Source: CBDCBA01 sp965214125 (GTDB lineage: Bacteria > Planctomycetota > Phycisphaerae > Tepidisphaerales > Tepidisphaeraceae). Taken from it: DNA of 64,000 nt. Location of the stretch: positions 372,001 through 436,000 of the forward strand of contig CBDCBA010000027.1 of NCBI GenBank assembly GCA_965214125.1. Reading direction: 5' to 3'. Positions 18,054-26,802 of this stretch are shown piece by piece (the stretch's first letter is position 1; each line of letters begins with the position of its first letter). The translations under genes and the position numbers were made by a program. The notes beneath the pieces were generated by a model. The model was not told where the DNA came from, searched no databases, and worked only from the letters and a program-made list of their open reading frames with translations.

Positions 18054-19295
18054 CTACGCCAGCACGGCCACGGTGGATGCCGCAGTGGGGGAGCCGTCGC
18101 CCAGGCTGAGGTTACGGCCGGTCTCGCCGGGTTCGAAGAGGTGGCACTTCGACAGCTCGGCGCGGATGTGGGCGGTCGATTCGCCGACGAGGCCGAGTTG
18201 GGCGGGGATGCGGGCGACGTTGTGCGGGTGGTGTCGGGTGGCGAAGTAGACGTCCATGTCGCTGCCGAGGGGCTCGATGACGCCAAGCTGGGTCTCGAAC
18301 GTGTCTCCTGCACCGGCGTCGGACTGGACGAGCTCGAAGTGCTCGGGTCGGACGCCGAGGCAGACGTGGTCGCCGAGGTGGCCGCGTACGCGGTCGGCGA
18401 CATCGTGCGGAAGGGCGACTTTGAAGCCGTCGCCGGGCATTTGCAGGTCGCCGGTGAGCAGGTTGGGGGCGTCGGGGTCGTCCTCGGCGCCGCCGACGCG
18501 GTGGGCGTTGGAGAGGGCGCCCTCCTCGAACATGATGCGACCGTCCTCTTCCGTCAGCCGGCCGTGGAAGAAGTTCATGGGCGGCATGCCGATGAAGCCG
18601 GCAACGAAGCGGTTCTTGGGCTTTTGGTAGGTTTCGAGCGCGGTGTCGGCCTGCTGGATGATGCCGTCCTTCATCACGACGATCCGGTCGCCGAGGGTCA
18701 TGGCCTCTTCCTGGTCGTGCGTGACGTAGATCGTCGTCGTCTTCAGGCGCTTGTGGAGGCGTTTGAGCTCGGCGCGGGTCGTGACGCGGAGCTTGGCGTC
18801 GAGGTTGGAAAGGGGCTCGTCGAAGAGGAAGCAGGCAGGGTCGCGCACGATGGCCCGGCCGACGGCCACGCGCTGGCGCTGGCCGCCGGACAGGGCCTTG
18901 GGCTTGCGTTCGAGAAGGTGCTCGATGTCGAGGATGCGGGCGGCGTCGCGGACGCGCTGGTCGATCTCAAGCTTGGGAATCCTGCGGAGTTTCAGACCGA
19001 ACGCCATGTTCTTGTATACCGTCATGTGCGGGTACAGGGCGTAGTTTTGAAAGACCATCGCGATGTCGCGATCCTTCGGGGCAACGTGATTGACGATGCG
19101 TTCGCCGATCGCGATCGTGCCGCCGCTGATTTCCTCGAGGCCGGCGACCATGCGGAGGGTGGTGCTTTTGCCGCAGCCGGAGGGGCCGACGAGGACGATG
19201 AACTCGCCGTCGTTGATGTCGAGGCTGATGTTGTCGACGGCCTTGACGTCGCCGGGGTAAATCTTCGTGACGTTGGTGAGGGAGACGCGAGCCAT
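18054..19295 (-). CDS. Sugar ABC transporter ATP-binding protein (UgpC/MalK type)
   Basis: A 413-residue ATPase of a carbohydrate or glycerol-3-phosphate importer. Walker A is 'GPSGCGKST' (residues about 37-45), the signature is 'LSGGQRQRV', Walker B is 'CFLFDEPLSNLDAK', the switch His is in 'YVTHDQEEAM', and the C-terminal MalK-type regulatory/TOBE domain is present. Start at 19295 is used because the frame upstream (142 codons) is not homologous. No permease or binding protein lies nearby, so this is probably a shared ATPase for several importers. Confidence 0.88.
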   Translation of the reverse strand: MARVSLTNVTKIYPGDVKAVDNISLDINDGEFIVLVGPSGCGKSTTLRMVAGLEEISGGTIAIGERIVNHVAPKDRDIAMVFQNYALYPHMTVYKNMAFGLKLRRIPKLEIDQRVRDAARILDIEHLLERKPKALSGGQRQRVAVGRAIVRDPACFLFDEPLSNLDAKLRVTTRAELKRLHKRLKTTTIYVTHDQEEAMTLGDRIVVMKDGIIQQADTALETYQKPKNRFVAGFIGMPPMNFFHGRLTEEDGRIMFEEGALSNAHRVGGAEDDPDAPNLLTGDLQMPGDGFKVALPHDVADRVRGHLGDHVCLGVRPEHFELVQSDAGAGDTFETQLGVIEPLGSDMDVYFATRHHPHNVARIPAQLGLVGESTAHIRAELSKCHLFEPGETGRNLSLGDGSPTAASTVAVLA

Positions 19296-19329
19296 GGTGT
19301 GCGGCGATGGTAACGGGTTGGACGCGGCG

Positions 19330-19348
19330 GGCAAAGCGGGGCTTTGCC
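19330..19348. repeat. Short palindrome between divergent genes
   Basis: GGCAAAGC ggg GCTTTGCC, an 8-bp perfect stem in the 105-bp divergent region between the ABC ATPase and transglutaminase genes. It could be an operator or a relic of the palindromic inserts described elsewhere. Confidence 0.35.
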
Positions 19349-19400
19349 GCGGGGTCGCGCGGCGGAAACCGTCGGGCCGCGGCGTTACGATGCCGGTCGC

Positions 19401-22073
19401 GTGACAACCGCTCGCCACTTCATGCCCGCGCTGTACGCCCTGCTCTTGCTGGGGATGACGGGCTACGGCTTGGGGACGGGCTCGGCCGGGCTCTGGCTGC
19501 TGGGGATGGTTGGCATCGGCATCAACGCGTTGCTGATTTGGCGCGGCATCTTTCGGCCGATGCCGCGCTTCGTCGCGAACCTGATCACGCTCGGGTGCGG
19601 CGTGTGGACCGGCTCGCGCGTGGTCGGCGGCGAGCTGCCGGTCGAGCCGGTGGGCGACTTCCTCGTGCTGCTCCAGCTCGTGAAGCTCTTCGAGCAGCGC
19701 GGCAACCGCGACTTTGGACAACTGATCGTGCTGTCGCTGCTGACGATGGTCGCCGCCGCGATCGCCGGGGGCGGGGCAGCGCTGGAGTTTGCAATCGTCT
19801 TTCTGGGGTGGGTTTTGCTGTCGCTGTACGCCTGCCTGCTATTTCACCTGAAGGTCAGCGGCGACGCGGCGGGGCTCAGCGGCGCAGCGGTGGACCCCAC
19901 GCGGCCGGAGACCCGGCTGGGGGCGAGCCTGCGGCGTGTGACGCTGGCGATCACGGTGGCGGCATGCGTGTGCGCGGCGTTGGTGTTCGTCTTCTTTCCC
20001 CGCGGCGCCGGCTCGCGGCTGCTGGCTCGCGGCGGGTTCGATGCGAGCAAGGCGGTCACGGGGTTCAGCGGCAGCGTGGGATTTCAGGACATCGCTCGCA
20101 TCCAGCAGAACACCGATCCTGTCGCGTACGTCGAGCTGCTACGCGGCGGGACGCCGATTCGGCCGTCGCAGCCCATCTACCTGCGCGGCAACACGCTCGA
20201 CGTCTACGAGAGCGACCCGCGCAGCGCCAACCGATGGGTCTGGTCACAGTCGCCGACGTTGCGGGACGGGGTCGTTCGGGCGGACCCGTCGGCCGGTGGG
20301 AGGCTGATCGTGCCCGAGCAGTTTCTGACGGCCTCGTCCACGATGCTGAAGGGACTGCTCGAGCAGCGGGTCGAGCTCGAGCCGACCGGCGTGGACACGC
20401 TCTTCACGCTGCCGGGCATGGTGAGCCTGCGGCTCGACCGGGGCGACGAGCCGGACCGCAGCATCATGTTCAACCGTGTCGACGGCAACGCCCGCCTGCA
20501 CGGCAAGCCGGCGACGCGCCGGCTGCGGTACGTGGCGTGGAGCACGGGCACGATTCCGCTGGGGCTGCCTGGCCCGCTGCCGCTGGACCTGCGGGGCAGT
20601 GCGGACCGCGGAACAGCGATCAACCCAGGCAACCCGCCGCTCCACCCGGACGAGACAGGCCTGTACCCGTTCCCGCTCGACTACCTCGGTGGGCTACGCG
20701 ACCGCACCGAGGCGATGCGCCTGATGACCGCCGCTCTGGCCGAAGGGGGCAGTGACGCCGACGAGGTGGTCGCGCTACGCGAGGCCAGCGCCACGAGGTT
20801 GGCGCTGTGGATGCAGCAGCGCATCGGCATCACGCGCGTCGGGGGCCAGGCGCAGGGGCTGTCGGCCTACATGCCCACGAACCTCGGCCGCGCCACCAAC
20901 CTGGCGAGCGCCGCGCCGCCGCGCCCGCCCTCGGAGGAACTGCTGACATTCGTGCTCGACCCGGACGTGACCGGGCGGACTTCGGAAGGAGAACCGCGCA
21001 TCCACGCCCGCCTCGCGACCGCCGGGCCGAGCGATCAGGATGCGGAGATCGCCCGCGCGATCGAGGAGCACTTGCGGACGAAATACGGTTACTCGCTCGA
21101 CTTGAGCGAGGCCGTCGCCGACCTGCCGCCGACGCGCGACCCGCTGGCGTGGTTCGTCAGCGAAGACGGCCGGCGCGGGCACTGCGAGTTCTTCGCCGGC
21201 ACCATGGCCCTGGCGTGTCAGTCGATCGGCATCCCGGCCCGCGTCGTCGTGGGGTTCAAGTCGAGCGAGTACAACACCAACATCGGCCGCTACACCGTCC
21301 GGCAGAGCGACGCCCACGCCTGGGTCGAGGTGCTTACGCGGCGTGGCTGGCAACGCTTCGACCCGACCAGCGGCACCGATGTCGATGCCCAGCGGCACGG
21401 CGACGCGGGCGGGCTTGCGGCGATCACACGGACGCTGCGGCAGTGGTTCGACTCGATCGAGTATGCCTGGATTCGCAACGTCGTAACGTACGACAGCTCG
21501 CGGCAGCGATCGGTGAACAACTCGTTCGCCCAAGAACTCGAAAGCGCCGCGGCCGACGCCGAGGAGCAGGGTGCGGGCCAGGTGCGTTCGACGCTGGAGC
21601 GCGTGATGGGCCCGGTGGGCGGCTGGATCGGTGGGCTGTGGCGTTGGCTGCGCGATGGGATCAACGTGCCTAGGATCGTTGCGCTGCTGGTGGCGATCCT
21701 GATCGTCGGGCTGCCGCTGGCGGCGATCGTTGTCATCACGGTGTTCCTAGTCGGCAAGTGGCGGCTGCGCCGGCGGGCGCGGCGGATCGGGCTTGACAAT
21801 CTGCCCAAGCGCGAGCGCCGCCGCCTGGCGCGGGAGCTCGGGTTCTACTTCGGCATGATCGACGACCTGCGCCGCCGCGGCCACCGCCGGGCGAGCGGCC
21901 AGACACCGCTGGAGTTCGCCGACTCTCTCACCCTCCTGCCGCCGCCCGCCTTTGACGCGGTGCAGGAACTGACCGATGCCTTTTACCGCGTCCGCTACGG
22001 CCGCGAACGGCTGACGCGCGACGCCCGCCACCGCCTGCGCGACATCGTGCGCCAACTCCGCCAAACGGCCTGA
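19401..22073 (+). CDS. TgpA-type membrane transglutaminase
   Basis: An 890-residue protein of the DUF3488/TgpA architecture: an N-terminal membrane domain with five to six hydrophobic segments (to about residue 200), an extracytoplasmic transglutaminase core, another membrane helix near residue 770 and a cytoplasmic DUF4129-like tail. The catalytic triad is visible: Cys in 'RGHCEFFAGTMAL', His in 'SDAHAWVEVL' and Asp in 'RFDPTSG'. GTG 19401 is used as start; ATG 19344 and ATG 19422 are alternatives in frame. Usually these genes follow a MoxR ATPase and a DUF58 protein; neither is here. Its stop is 1 base from the stop of the convergent next gene. Confidence 0.85.
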   Translation: MTTARHFMPALYALLLLGMTGYGLGTGSAGLWLLGMVGIGINALLIWRGIFRPMPRFVANLITLGCGVWTGSRVVGGELPVEPVGDFLVLLQLVKLFEQRGNRDFGQLIVLSLLTMVAAAIAGGGAALEFAIVFLGWVLLSLYACLLFHLKVSGDAAGLSGAAVDPTRPETRLGASLRRVTLAITVAACVCAALVFVFFPRGAGSRLLARGGFDASKAVTGFSGSVGFQDIARIQQNTDPVAYVELLRGGTPIRPSQPIYLRGNTLDVYESDPRSANRWVWSQSPTLRDGVVRADPSAGGRLIVPEQFLTASSTMLKGLLEQRVELEPTGVDTLFTLPGMVSLRLDRGDEPDRSIMFNRVDGNARLHGKPATRRLRYVAWSTGTIPLGLPGPLPLDLRGSADRGTAINPGNPPLHPDETGLYPFPLDYLGGLRDRTEAMRLMTAALAEGGSDADEVVALREASATRLALWMQQRIGITRVGGQAQGLSAYMPTNLGRATNLASAAPPRPPSEELLTFVLDPDVTGRTSEGEPRIHARLATAGPSDQDAEIARAIEEHLRTKYGYSLDLSEAVADLPPTRDPLAWFVSEDGRRGHCEFFAGTMALACQSIGIPARVVVGFKSSEYNTNIGRYTVRQSDAHAWVEVLTRRGWQRFDPTSGTDVDAQRHGDAGGLAAITRTLRQWFDSIEYAWIRNVVTYDSSRQRSVNNSFAQELESAAADAEEQGAGQVRSTLERVMGPVGGWIGGLWRWLRDGINVPRIVALLVAILIVGLPLAAIVVITVFLVGKWRLRRRARRIGLDNLPKRERRRLARELGFYFGMIDDLRRRGHRRASGQTPLEFADSLTLLPPPAFDAVQELTDAFYRVRYGRERLTRDARHRLRDIVRQLRQTA

Positions 22074-22074
22074 C

Positions 22075-22989
22075 TCAAGCGGCGGGCGACGGCTGGTCGG
22101 GGTACGTCAAGCTGAGTTCCGGCACGCCGATGTCGAAGGCCTTCGTCGCGGCTTCGGAGTCGATCTCGCCCCGCCAGAACGCTCCGGCGGCCAGGAGATA
22201 TTCCAGCGCCCGCGCCAACGCACGCGCGTACCGGCCGTCGGCGATGCCGGTGCCTTGCATCGCCTGCATCACCTCGTCGTTTGCAACGGATTCACCGTGC
22301 TGCGCCTTGCGGGCGAGTCGGAGAATCGCCGCGTCGCGGTTGTAGACGTTCGTCTCCACAAGGTATCGCCGCCACTTCTCCGGATCGGGATCGCCCGCGA
22401 TGTCGAGGTAGCGGTCGACGCGGATCTTAAACTCCTGCGACGCGCCGAGGAAGCGGTCGAGCCAACCCTCCAACTCGTCGATCCCCTCCTTCGCCTGCGG
22501 CTTGAACGTGTGCAGCTTCACGAGCGACCGCCGCATCACGTGCTGGAAGAGCGTCTCGAGCCCCTCGCGCGACGGCGAGGTGTCGCGGTCGAGAAAGCCC
22601 TTCGGGAAGACGCGATCATCGTCGGCGTAGACCTCTTGAAGCGTCTGCACGTCGGCGTAGATCGTGCATTCGTTGTAGCCGGGGTAGTCGTCCTGCTTCT
22701 TAAAGAAGTCAAAGATCGGCTTCATGTGGCGGTCGACGCTGCGGTGCGTGAGGGCGCCGAGCACGAACGCGATCTTCGCGTTGGCGTCGGCGTCGTCTGC
22801 GGGCGTGTCGCGCATCCGCTCGAGGATGCCGACGCTGAAGTTGTCGGCCTGGCGCGTGATGCCGCCAAGCTGTCCGGCCGCCTGCTGGGTCTCCCAGGCG
22901 TGCTTGAGCCGGTCGGGAAAGGCATCGAGGGCGGCGGAAAGCCGGCGGCCGTCGTCGCAGATCGCAGTGTGCGTGATGTGCTCGCTCAT
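22075..22989 (-). CDS. Hypothetical protein, possibly zinc-dependent phospholipase C-like
   Basis: A 304-residue all-helical protein. 'EHITHTAICDDG' near the N terminus and 'GALTHRSVDRHMKPIFDFF' around residue 85-105 place His and Asp residues in a way that recalls zinc-dependent phospholipase C proteins (PF00882), but the match is weak and I see no full ligand set. No signal peptide. It may act on a small phosphorylated or lipid substrate or be a regulatory protein. It converges tightly on the transglutaminase gene. Confidence 0.5.
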   Translation of the reverse strand: MSEHITHTAICDDGRRLSAALDAFPDRLKHAWETQQAAGQLGGITRQADNFSVGILERMRDTPADDADANAKIAFVLGALTHRSVDRHMKPIFDFFKKQDDYPGYNECTIYADVQTLQEVYADDDRVFPKGFLDRDTSPSREGLETLFQHVMRRSLVKLHTFKPQAKEGIDELEGWLDRFLGASQEFKIRVDRYLDIAGDPDPEKWRRYLVETNVYNRDAAILRLARKAQHGESVANDEVMQAMQGTGIADGRYARALARALEYLLAAGAFWRGEIDSEAATKAFDIGVPELSLTYPDQPSPAA

Positions 22990-23027
22990 CGTTCCCGCAG
23001 ACTAGCAGGAAGCACCCGGTTTGTCCG

Positions 23028-23681
23028 TCACGCCGGCGGGCGAACCAGGTTCAGCACGGTGTGCGGGTCGTTGCCGCTGAACAGCATCTGGATGACGATG
23101 CCCGCCAATGCCTCGATTCACCGTGCCGCCTTCAGGTCGCCGAGGTCGACCGCCTCGCTGCCGACCGCCTCGACCAATTGCTTCGCAACCGCGCGGGCAC
23201 GGTCGCCGTTGGCGCAGGTGAAGGTGACGAGGCGTCGGCCGTCGAACAGGGGCGGGGCCATCGTCCAAACCTTCGCCTGGCAGCAGTTGAAGGCTTTGCA
23301 GATCTGGGCATCGGGCAGCGCGTCGGCCAGTGCTTCCGACAGACTTTTGCCGTCGTCGTACGTATTGAGCGTGAAGTCGCCGCTCATGTAGCCGCCGACA
23401 GGATTGTTGATGTCGACGACAACCTTGTCCGCGAAGGCCCTCGCCCCGCCCGCCTGCTCGATGGCGTCGAAGACTTTGTCGTGCGGCGTGGCCATCACGA
23501 TGACCTCGCCGAACGCGACGGCGGCCTTCGTGTCGCCGTGGCCGTCGACGCTGATCTCCTCGGCAACGGACTTGGCTTTGCCGGGATTGTGTCCGCCGAG
23601 AAAGACATTGTGCCCCGCCGCCGCGAAGCGCGGGGCAAGGGCCTTGGACATGCTGCCGTAGCCGATGAAGCCGATGTTCAT
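23028..23681 (-). pseudogene. NADP-dependent F420-reductase-like oxidoreductase, cut by an in-frame TGA
   Basis: The first 187 codons encode a Rossmann protein ('MNIGFIGYGSMSKALAPRF', 'VIVMATPHDKVFDAI', 'VVVDINNPVG', 'CKAFNCCQAKVW') of the NADP oxidoreductase coenzyme F420-dependent family. A TGA at 23118-23120 stops it at 'DLGDLKAAR', but the same frame continues 'IEALAGIVIQMLFSGNDPH' and ends at 23028, which is what this family's C-terminal helix should look like. The stop therefore replaces one residue (Trp or Arg by one substitution). The product may still be partly functional as the truncated form. No gene partner. Confidence 0.7.
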
Positions 23682-23861
23682 AAAGGTTCCCCTGCGAGTT
23701 GGCGTCCGTCGGCGTCAGCGTAGCGGCATCGGCCGGTCGCGGGGCAGTCGGCCGGTCGACCGCGCCGGCCTCTGGCGATAGCCTGCCCTCGCCGACGCGA
23801 TCGTGCCTCGCCCTGGCCCGCAGATCGTGCGCGGGCCCCGCTCGCTCCGACGCCGACCTTC

Positions 23862-25658
23862 ATGTCCGCCGACCAGCCCGAGCGCCGTCGATTGGTCCCG
23901 TCGCGGCCGCTGCTGATCCCGCGCGTCACCGCCATCCTGCTGACGTTGGGCATTTGCGGCGCGTGGCTTGGGCCGGTGGTGCTACGCGACAACATCAACG
24001 AGGACGACGCCGCCCAGCACATCGCGTGGGCGCAGCGGGCGTGGGGGGCCAATCCGGTCGCCTACGACGAGGTGGCTCGCTAATTCGCCTCGCCGGCCGC
24101 GGCGCCGATGGGGTGGCGGTGGCTGATGGCGGGCATGGGGTCGCTCGGAGAGATCCAGGTGACGATGGAGTCGGCCAACGTGCTGATGGTGTGCGCGACG
24201 GCGGCGATGGTCTTCATCCTGGGCCGGCGGGTCGGGCTCGGAAGAGCCGGCGAACCCGCCACGGCGCGGCGGCGGGTTGCGGCCGAGTGGGGCGGTCTGG
24301 CCGCGTGCGCGGGCTACCTGCTGACGCGCTGGCCGCTGGCGATGTACGAGGGCATCCTGCTCCAACGCCACCTGTCCGCCGGAATCGTCGCCCTTGCCTT
24401 CTGGTCGCTCCTGGCCCGACGACTCGGCGGCCTCGGCGTCGCCTACCTGCTGGTGGCGCTGTTCTACCCGATCATCATCGCGAGCGTCGGCGCGATCGCC
24501 GCCGTTCACGAGGCGATCCTGCTCACCCGGACACGCCGCCTGCCGCGCGGCTGGCTGCTGGCCGTGGCCGGGGGCGTGGTCGCGCTGCTCCTGATCGTGG
24601 TCGTCCGCGACGTGCCCGACCGCTACGGCCAGATGGTCACGCTCGAGCAGGCGAAGCACATGCCGATCTTCGCCTCGCCCGAGGGCCGAAGTTCCCTGTT
24701 CAGCCGCTCGGTCGTGGAGCATTACTTCACGCACAGCCGAACCGGCCTGGGCTTCTCACCGACCACGCTCGGCGTCGGCTTGGCTACGGCAACATTTGCG
24801 CTTTGGCTGGCCGGCTGGCGGCGCGTGCCGACGCTCGTGTGGGTCACGCTGATCGTCTCGCCGCTCCTGTGGGGTGTTGCCCACCTGGTGCTCTTCGACC
24901 TTTACCTGCCCAACCGGCACACCCGGACCACGCTCGCCATCGCGTGGCTGATGTTCGTCGCCCTCGGCACCGCCGGCCTTCGCGAACGTGTCCGCGCTCG
25001 CCACTTTGGCACAGGAACGCGAATGCAGCTTGCGCTCGCGGGCGTTGTGCTGGCAGGCTCCGCGGCCTTCGCGTGGCCGACCTTCGTGGAGTTCCTGCAC
25101 AACGAGGAGCATGTGGTGCGGCGGAACAGCAACGCGTTCCTGCGCCGGCTTCCGCCCGACGCGACCGTGGCCGGCTTTCCGCCGCACCTCGACATGGTCA
25201 CCCTTCGCACGGGCCGGCCGACGTTGATCAGTCGCGAGACGACGCAGGCGTACTACCTGGGCTTTTACGACGAGATCGTGCTGCCGCGCGTGCGCGACTC
25301 GATCGCCGCCTACTACGCCACCGACTGGCAGACGGTCGACGCCCTCCACGAGCGCTACGGCGTGCGGGCGTTCCTTTACCACCGCGGTCCGATGCGCAAG
25401 CTGGCGGAGGAAGAGCCGTTCCGCTCGCTTTGCCGCGCCGCGTGGCAGGAGATGGGCGATCGCGAGCCGGTGATGTACCGCCCGCCCGACGACCGCATCC
25501 TCTTCGCCCACGGCGGACTCCTCATCATCCGCGTCGGCCCCGCCGAAGACCTGCCGCGCCGGCCCCTGCCGACGAGCCTGGCCGACGAGTTCGACGCCCT
25601 TCCTCCCGCCCCGCGATACGACCCGACCGTGGACGACGCCACCGGTCCGCCCGGCTGA
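23862..25658 (+). pseudogene. Polytopic membrane glycosyltransferase-like protein, cut by an in-frame TAA
   Basis: The first 73 codons (one membrane helix, 'LLIPRVTAILLTLGICGAWL', then 'NINEDDAAQHIAWAQRAW') end at a TAA (24081-24083). The next 516-codon frame is in the same phase and continues naturally ('FASPAAAPMGWRWL') through about nine membrane segments and a C-terminal extracytoplasmic domain. The architecture resembles GT39/DUF2723-type membrane proteins. A Tyr codon (TAC/TAT) before FASP would explain the TAA by one change. The second part has an ATG at 24108, but it would lack the first helix and the acidic loop expected to be catalytic. Confidence 0.65.
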
Positions 25659-25673
25659 CGTTCGCAAGCGACT

Positions 25674-26417
25674 TCAGGCAATCATGCCGCCGTCGATGGT
25701 GATGTGCGCGCCGCTGATGTACGCCGCGGCATCGCTGGCGAGAAACGCGACGAGCTGCGCGACCTCATCGGCGTGCCCGAAGCGGCCCAGCGGGACCATC
25801 TGCTTCATGCCGTCAGCCATCTCGCCGTCGGCGGGATTCATGTCGGTGTCGATCGGGCCCGGCTCGACGACGTTGACGGTGATCTTGCGGGTGGCCAGAT
25901 CACGCGCCCATCCTTTGGTCAACCCGGCAACGGCGTGCTTGCTCATGCCGTACGCGCTGGCGCCAGGAAACGGAACGCGCTCGCCAACAACGCTGCCGAT
26001 GTTGATGATGCGCCCGCCTTCGCCCAAATGTTCCGCGGCGGCCTTGGTGGTGTACCAGACGCCCTTCACGTTCACGTCGAGCTGCCGCTCGAACTGCTCG
26101 TCGGAGAAGTCGCCGAGCGGGCCCATGTCAAACAAACCGGCGTTGTTGACGAGGATGTCGAGCGTGCCGCCGAGCCGCTCGACGGCCTGCTCGACGCCTT
26201 GCCGCGCCGCCTGCCGGTCGGCGGCGTCGGCGAGAATCGCGTGGCCGCCCACCTCGGTGGCGAGCTGCTCGGCGGCCTCGCGCGACTTGCCGTAGGTGAA
26301 GGCCACGGTCGCGCCGCGGGCGGCGAGGAGGCGGACGATGCTTCGCCCAATGCCCCGGCTGCCGCCGGTGACGAGGGCGGTCTTGTTCTTCAGGGAAAGG
26401 TGGTCGTAGGACATCAT
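25674..26417 (-). CDS. SDR family oxidoreductase
   Basis: A 247-residue classical short-chain dehydrogenase/reductase. 'GGSRGIGRSIVRLL' binds the cofactor, 'NNAG' is present, the catalytic residues are Ser in 'NIGSVVGE' and Tyr/Lys in 'SAYGMSKHAV', and 'EPGPIDTDMNP' follows. The substrate is unknown; it resembles FabG/3-oxoacyl reductase paralogues. It lies downstream of an ArsR-type regulator on the same strand, with a palindromic operator just before its start, so it is probably the regulator's target. Confidence 0.85.
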   Translation of the reverse strand: MMSYDHLSLKNKTALVTGGSRGIGRSIVRLLAARGATVAFTYGKSREAAEQLATEVGGHAILADAADRQAARQGVEQAVERLGGTLDILVNNAGLFDMGPLGDFSDEQFERQLDVNVKGVWYTTKAAAEHLGEGGRIINIGSVVGERVPFPGASAYGMSKHAVAGLTKGWARDLATRKITVNVVEPGPIDTDMNPADGEMADGMKQMVPLGRFGHADEVAQLVAFLASDAAAYISGAHITIDGGMIA

Positions 26418-26436
26418 GTTCCGATCGTTAGAGATG

Positions 26437-26450
26437 TAGACGAACGTCTA
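26437..26450. promoter_or_regulatory. Candidate ArsR operator upstream of the SDR gene
   Basis: TAGACG AA CGTCTA, a perfect 6-bp palindrome 20 bp upstream of the SDR start codon. A near-identical site lies upstream of the arsR-type gene at 26804. Confidence 0.6.
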
Positions 26451-26493
26451 AGTATGGAGGTGTGGCGATGGTTCGTCGCCGCGGTCGTTGGCG

Positions 26494-26793
26494 TCAGCCG
26501 TCGCCGAGGAGGCGGTCGTTGAGGTGTTGCACATACCGCCGCACGCCCTCGCGGCGCGGCAGGAGCATCAGGCACTGCCCCTCGCGACGCCCCTCGACAA
26601 GGCCGGCAGTTTGTAGTTCCTTCAGGTGGTGGCTGATCGTCGCCTGACTGACGGGGAAGCGGGCGACGATCTCCTTGCAGCCGACCTCGCTGCCGCCGGT
26701 GCTGTGGCGGCAGATGTGCTCGAAGATCGCGAAGCGCTGCGGGTCCGCGAGGGCCTTGGCGATGCGTTCGTGTTGTTCGACGGTGGCCGACAC
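26494..26793 (-). CDS. ArsR family transcriptional regulator
   Basis: A 99-residue winged-helix protein. The recognition helix region is 'FPVSQATISHHLKELQTAGL' and the wing 'VEGRREGQCLMLL'. It has no Cys-rich metal motif of the ArsR/SmtB metal sensors, so the inducer is more likely organic. The SDR gene follows on the same strand after a gap of 76 bases. Two similar palindromes flank the pair and suggest autoregulation plus control of the SDR gene. Confidence 0.85.
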   Translation of the reverse strand: MSATVEQHERIAKALADPQRFAIFEHICRHSTGGSEVGCKEIVARFPVSQATISHHLKELQTAGLVEGRREGQCLMLLPRREGVRRYVQHLNDRLLGDG

Positions 26794-26802
26794 GCCCGTA
26801 GG

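Noticed and set aside
23699..25702. A 667-codon frame rich in Arg and Pro
   Set aside because: Shadow of the membrane glycosyltransferase gene in another frame.
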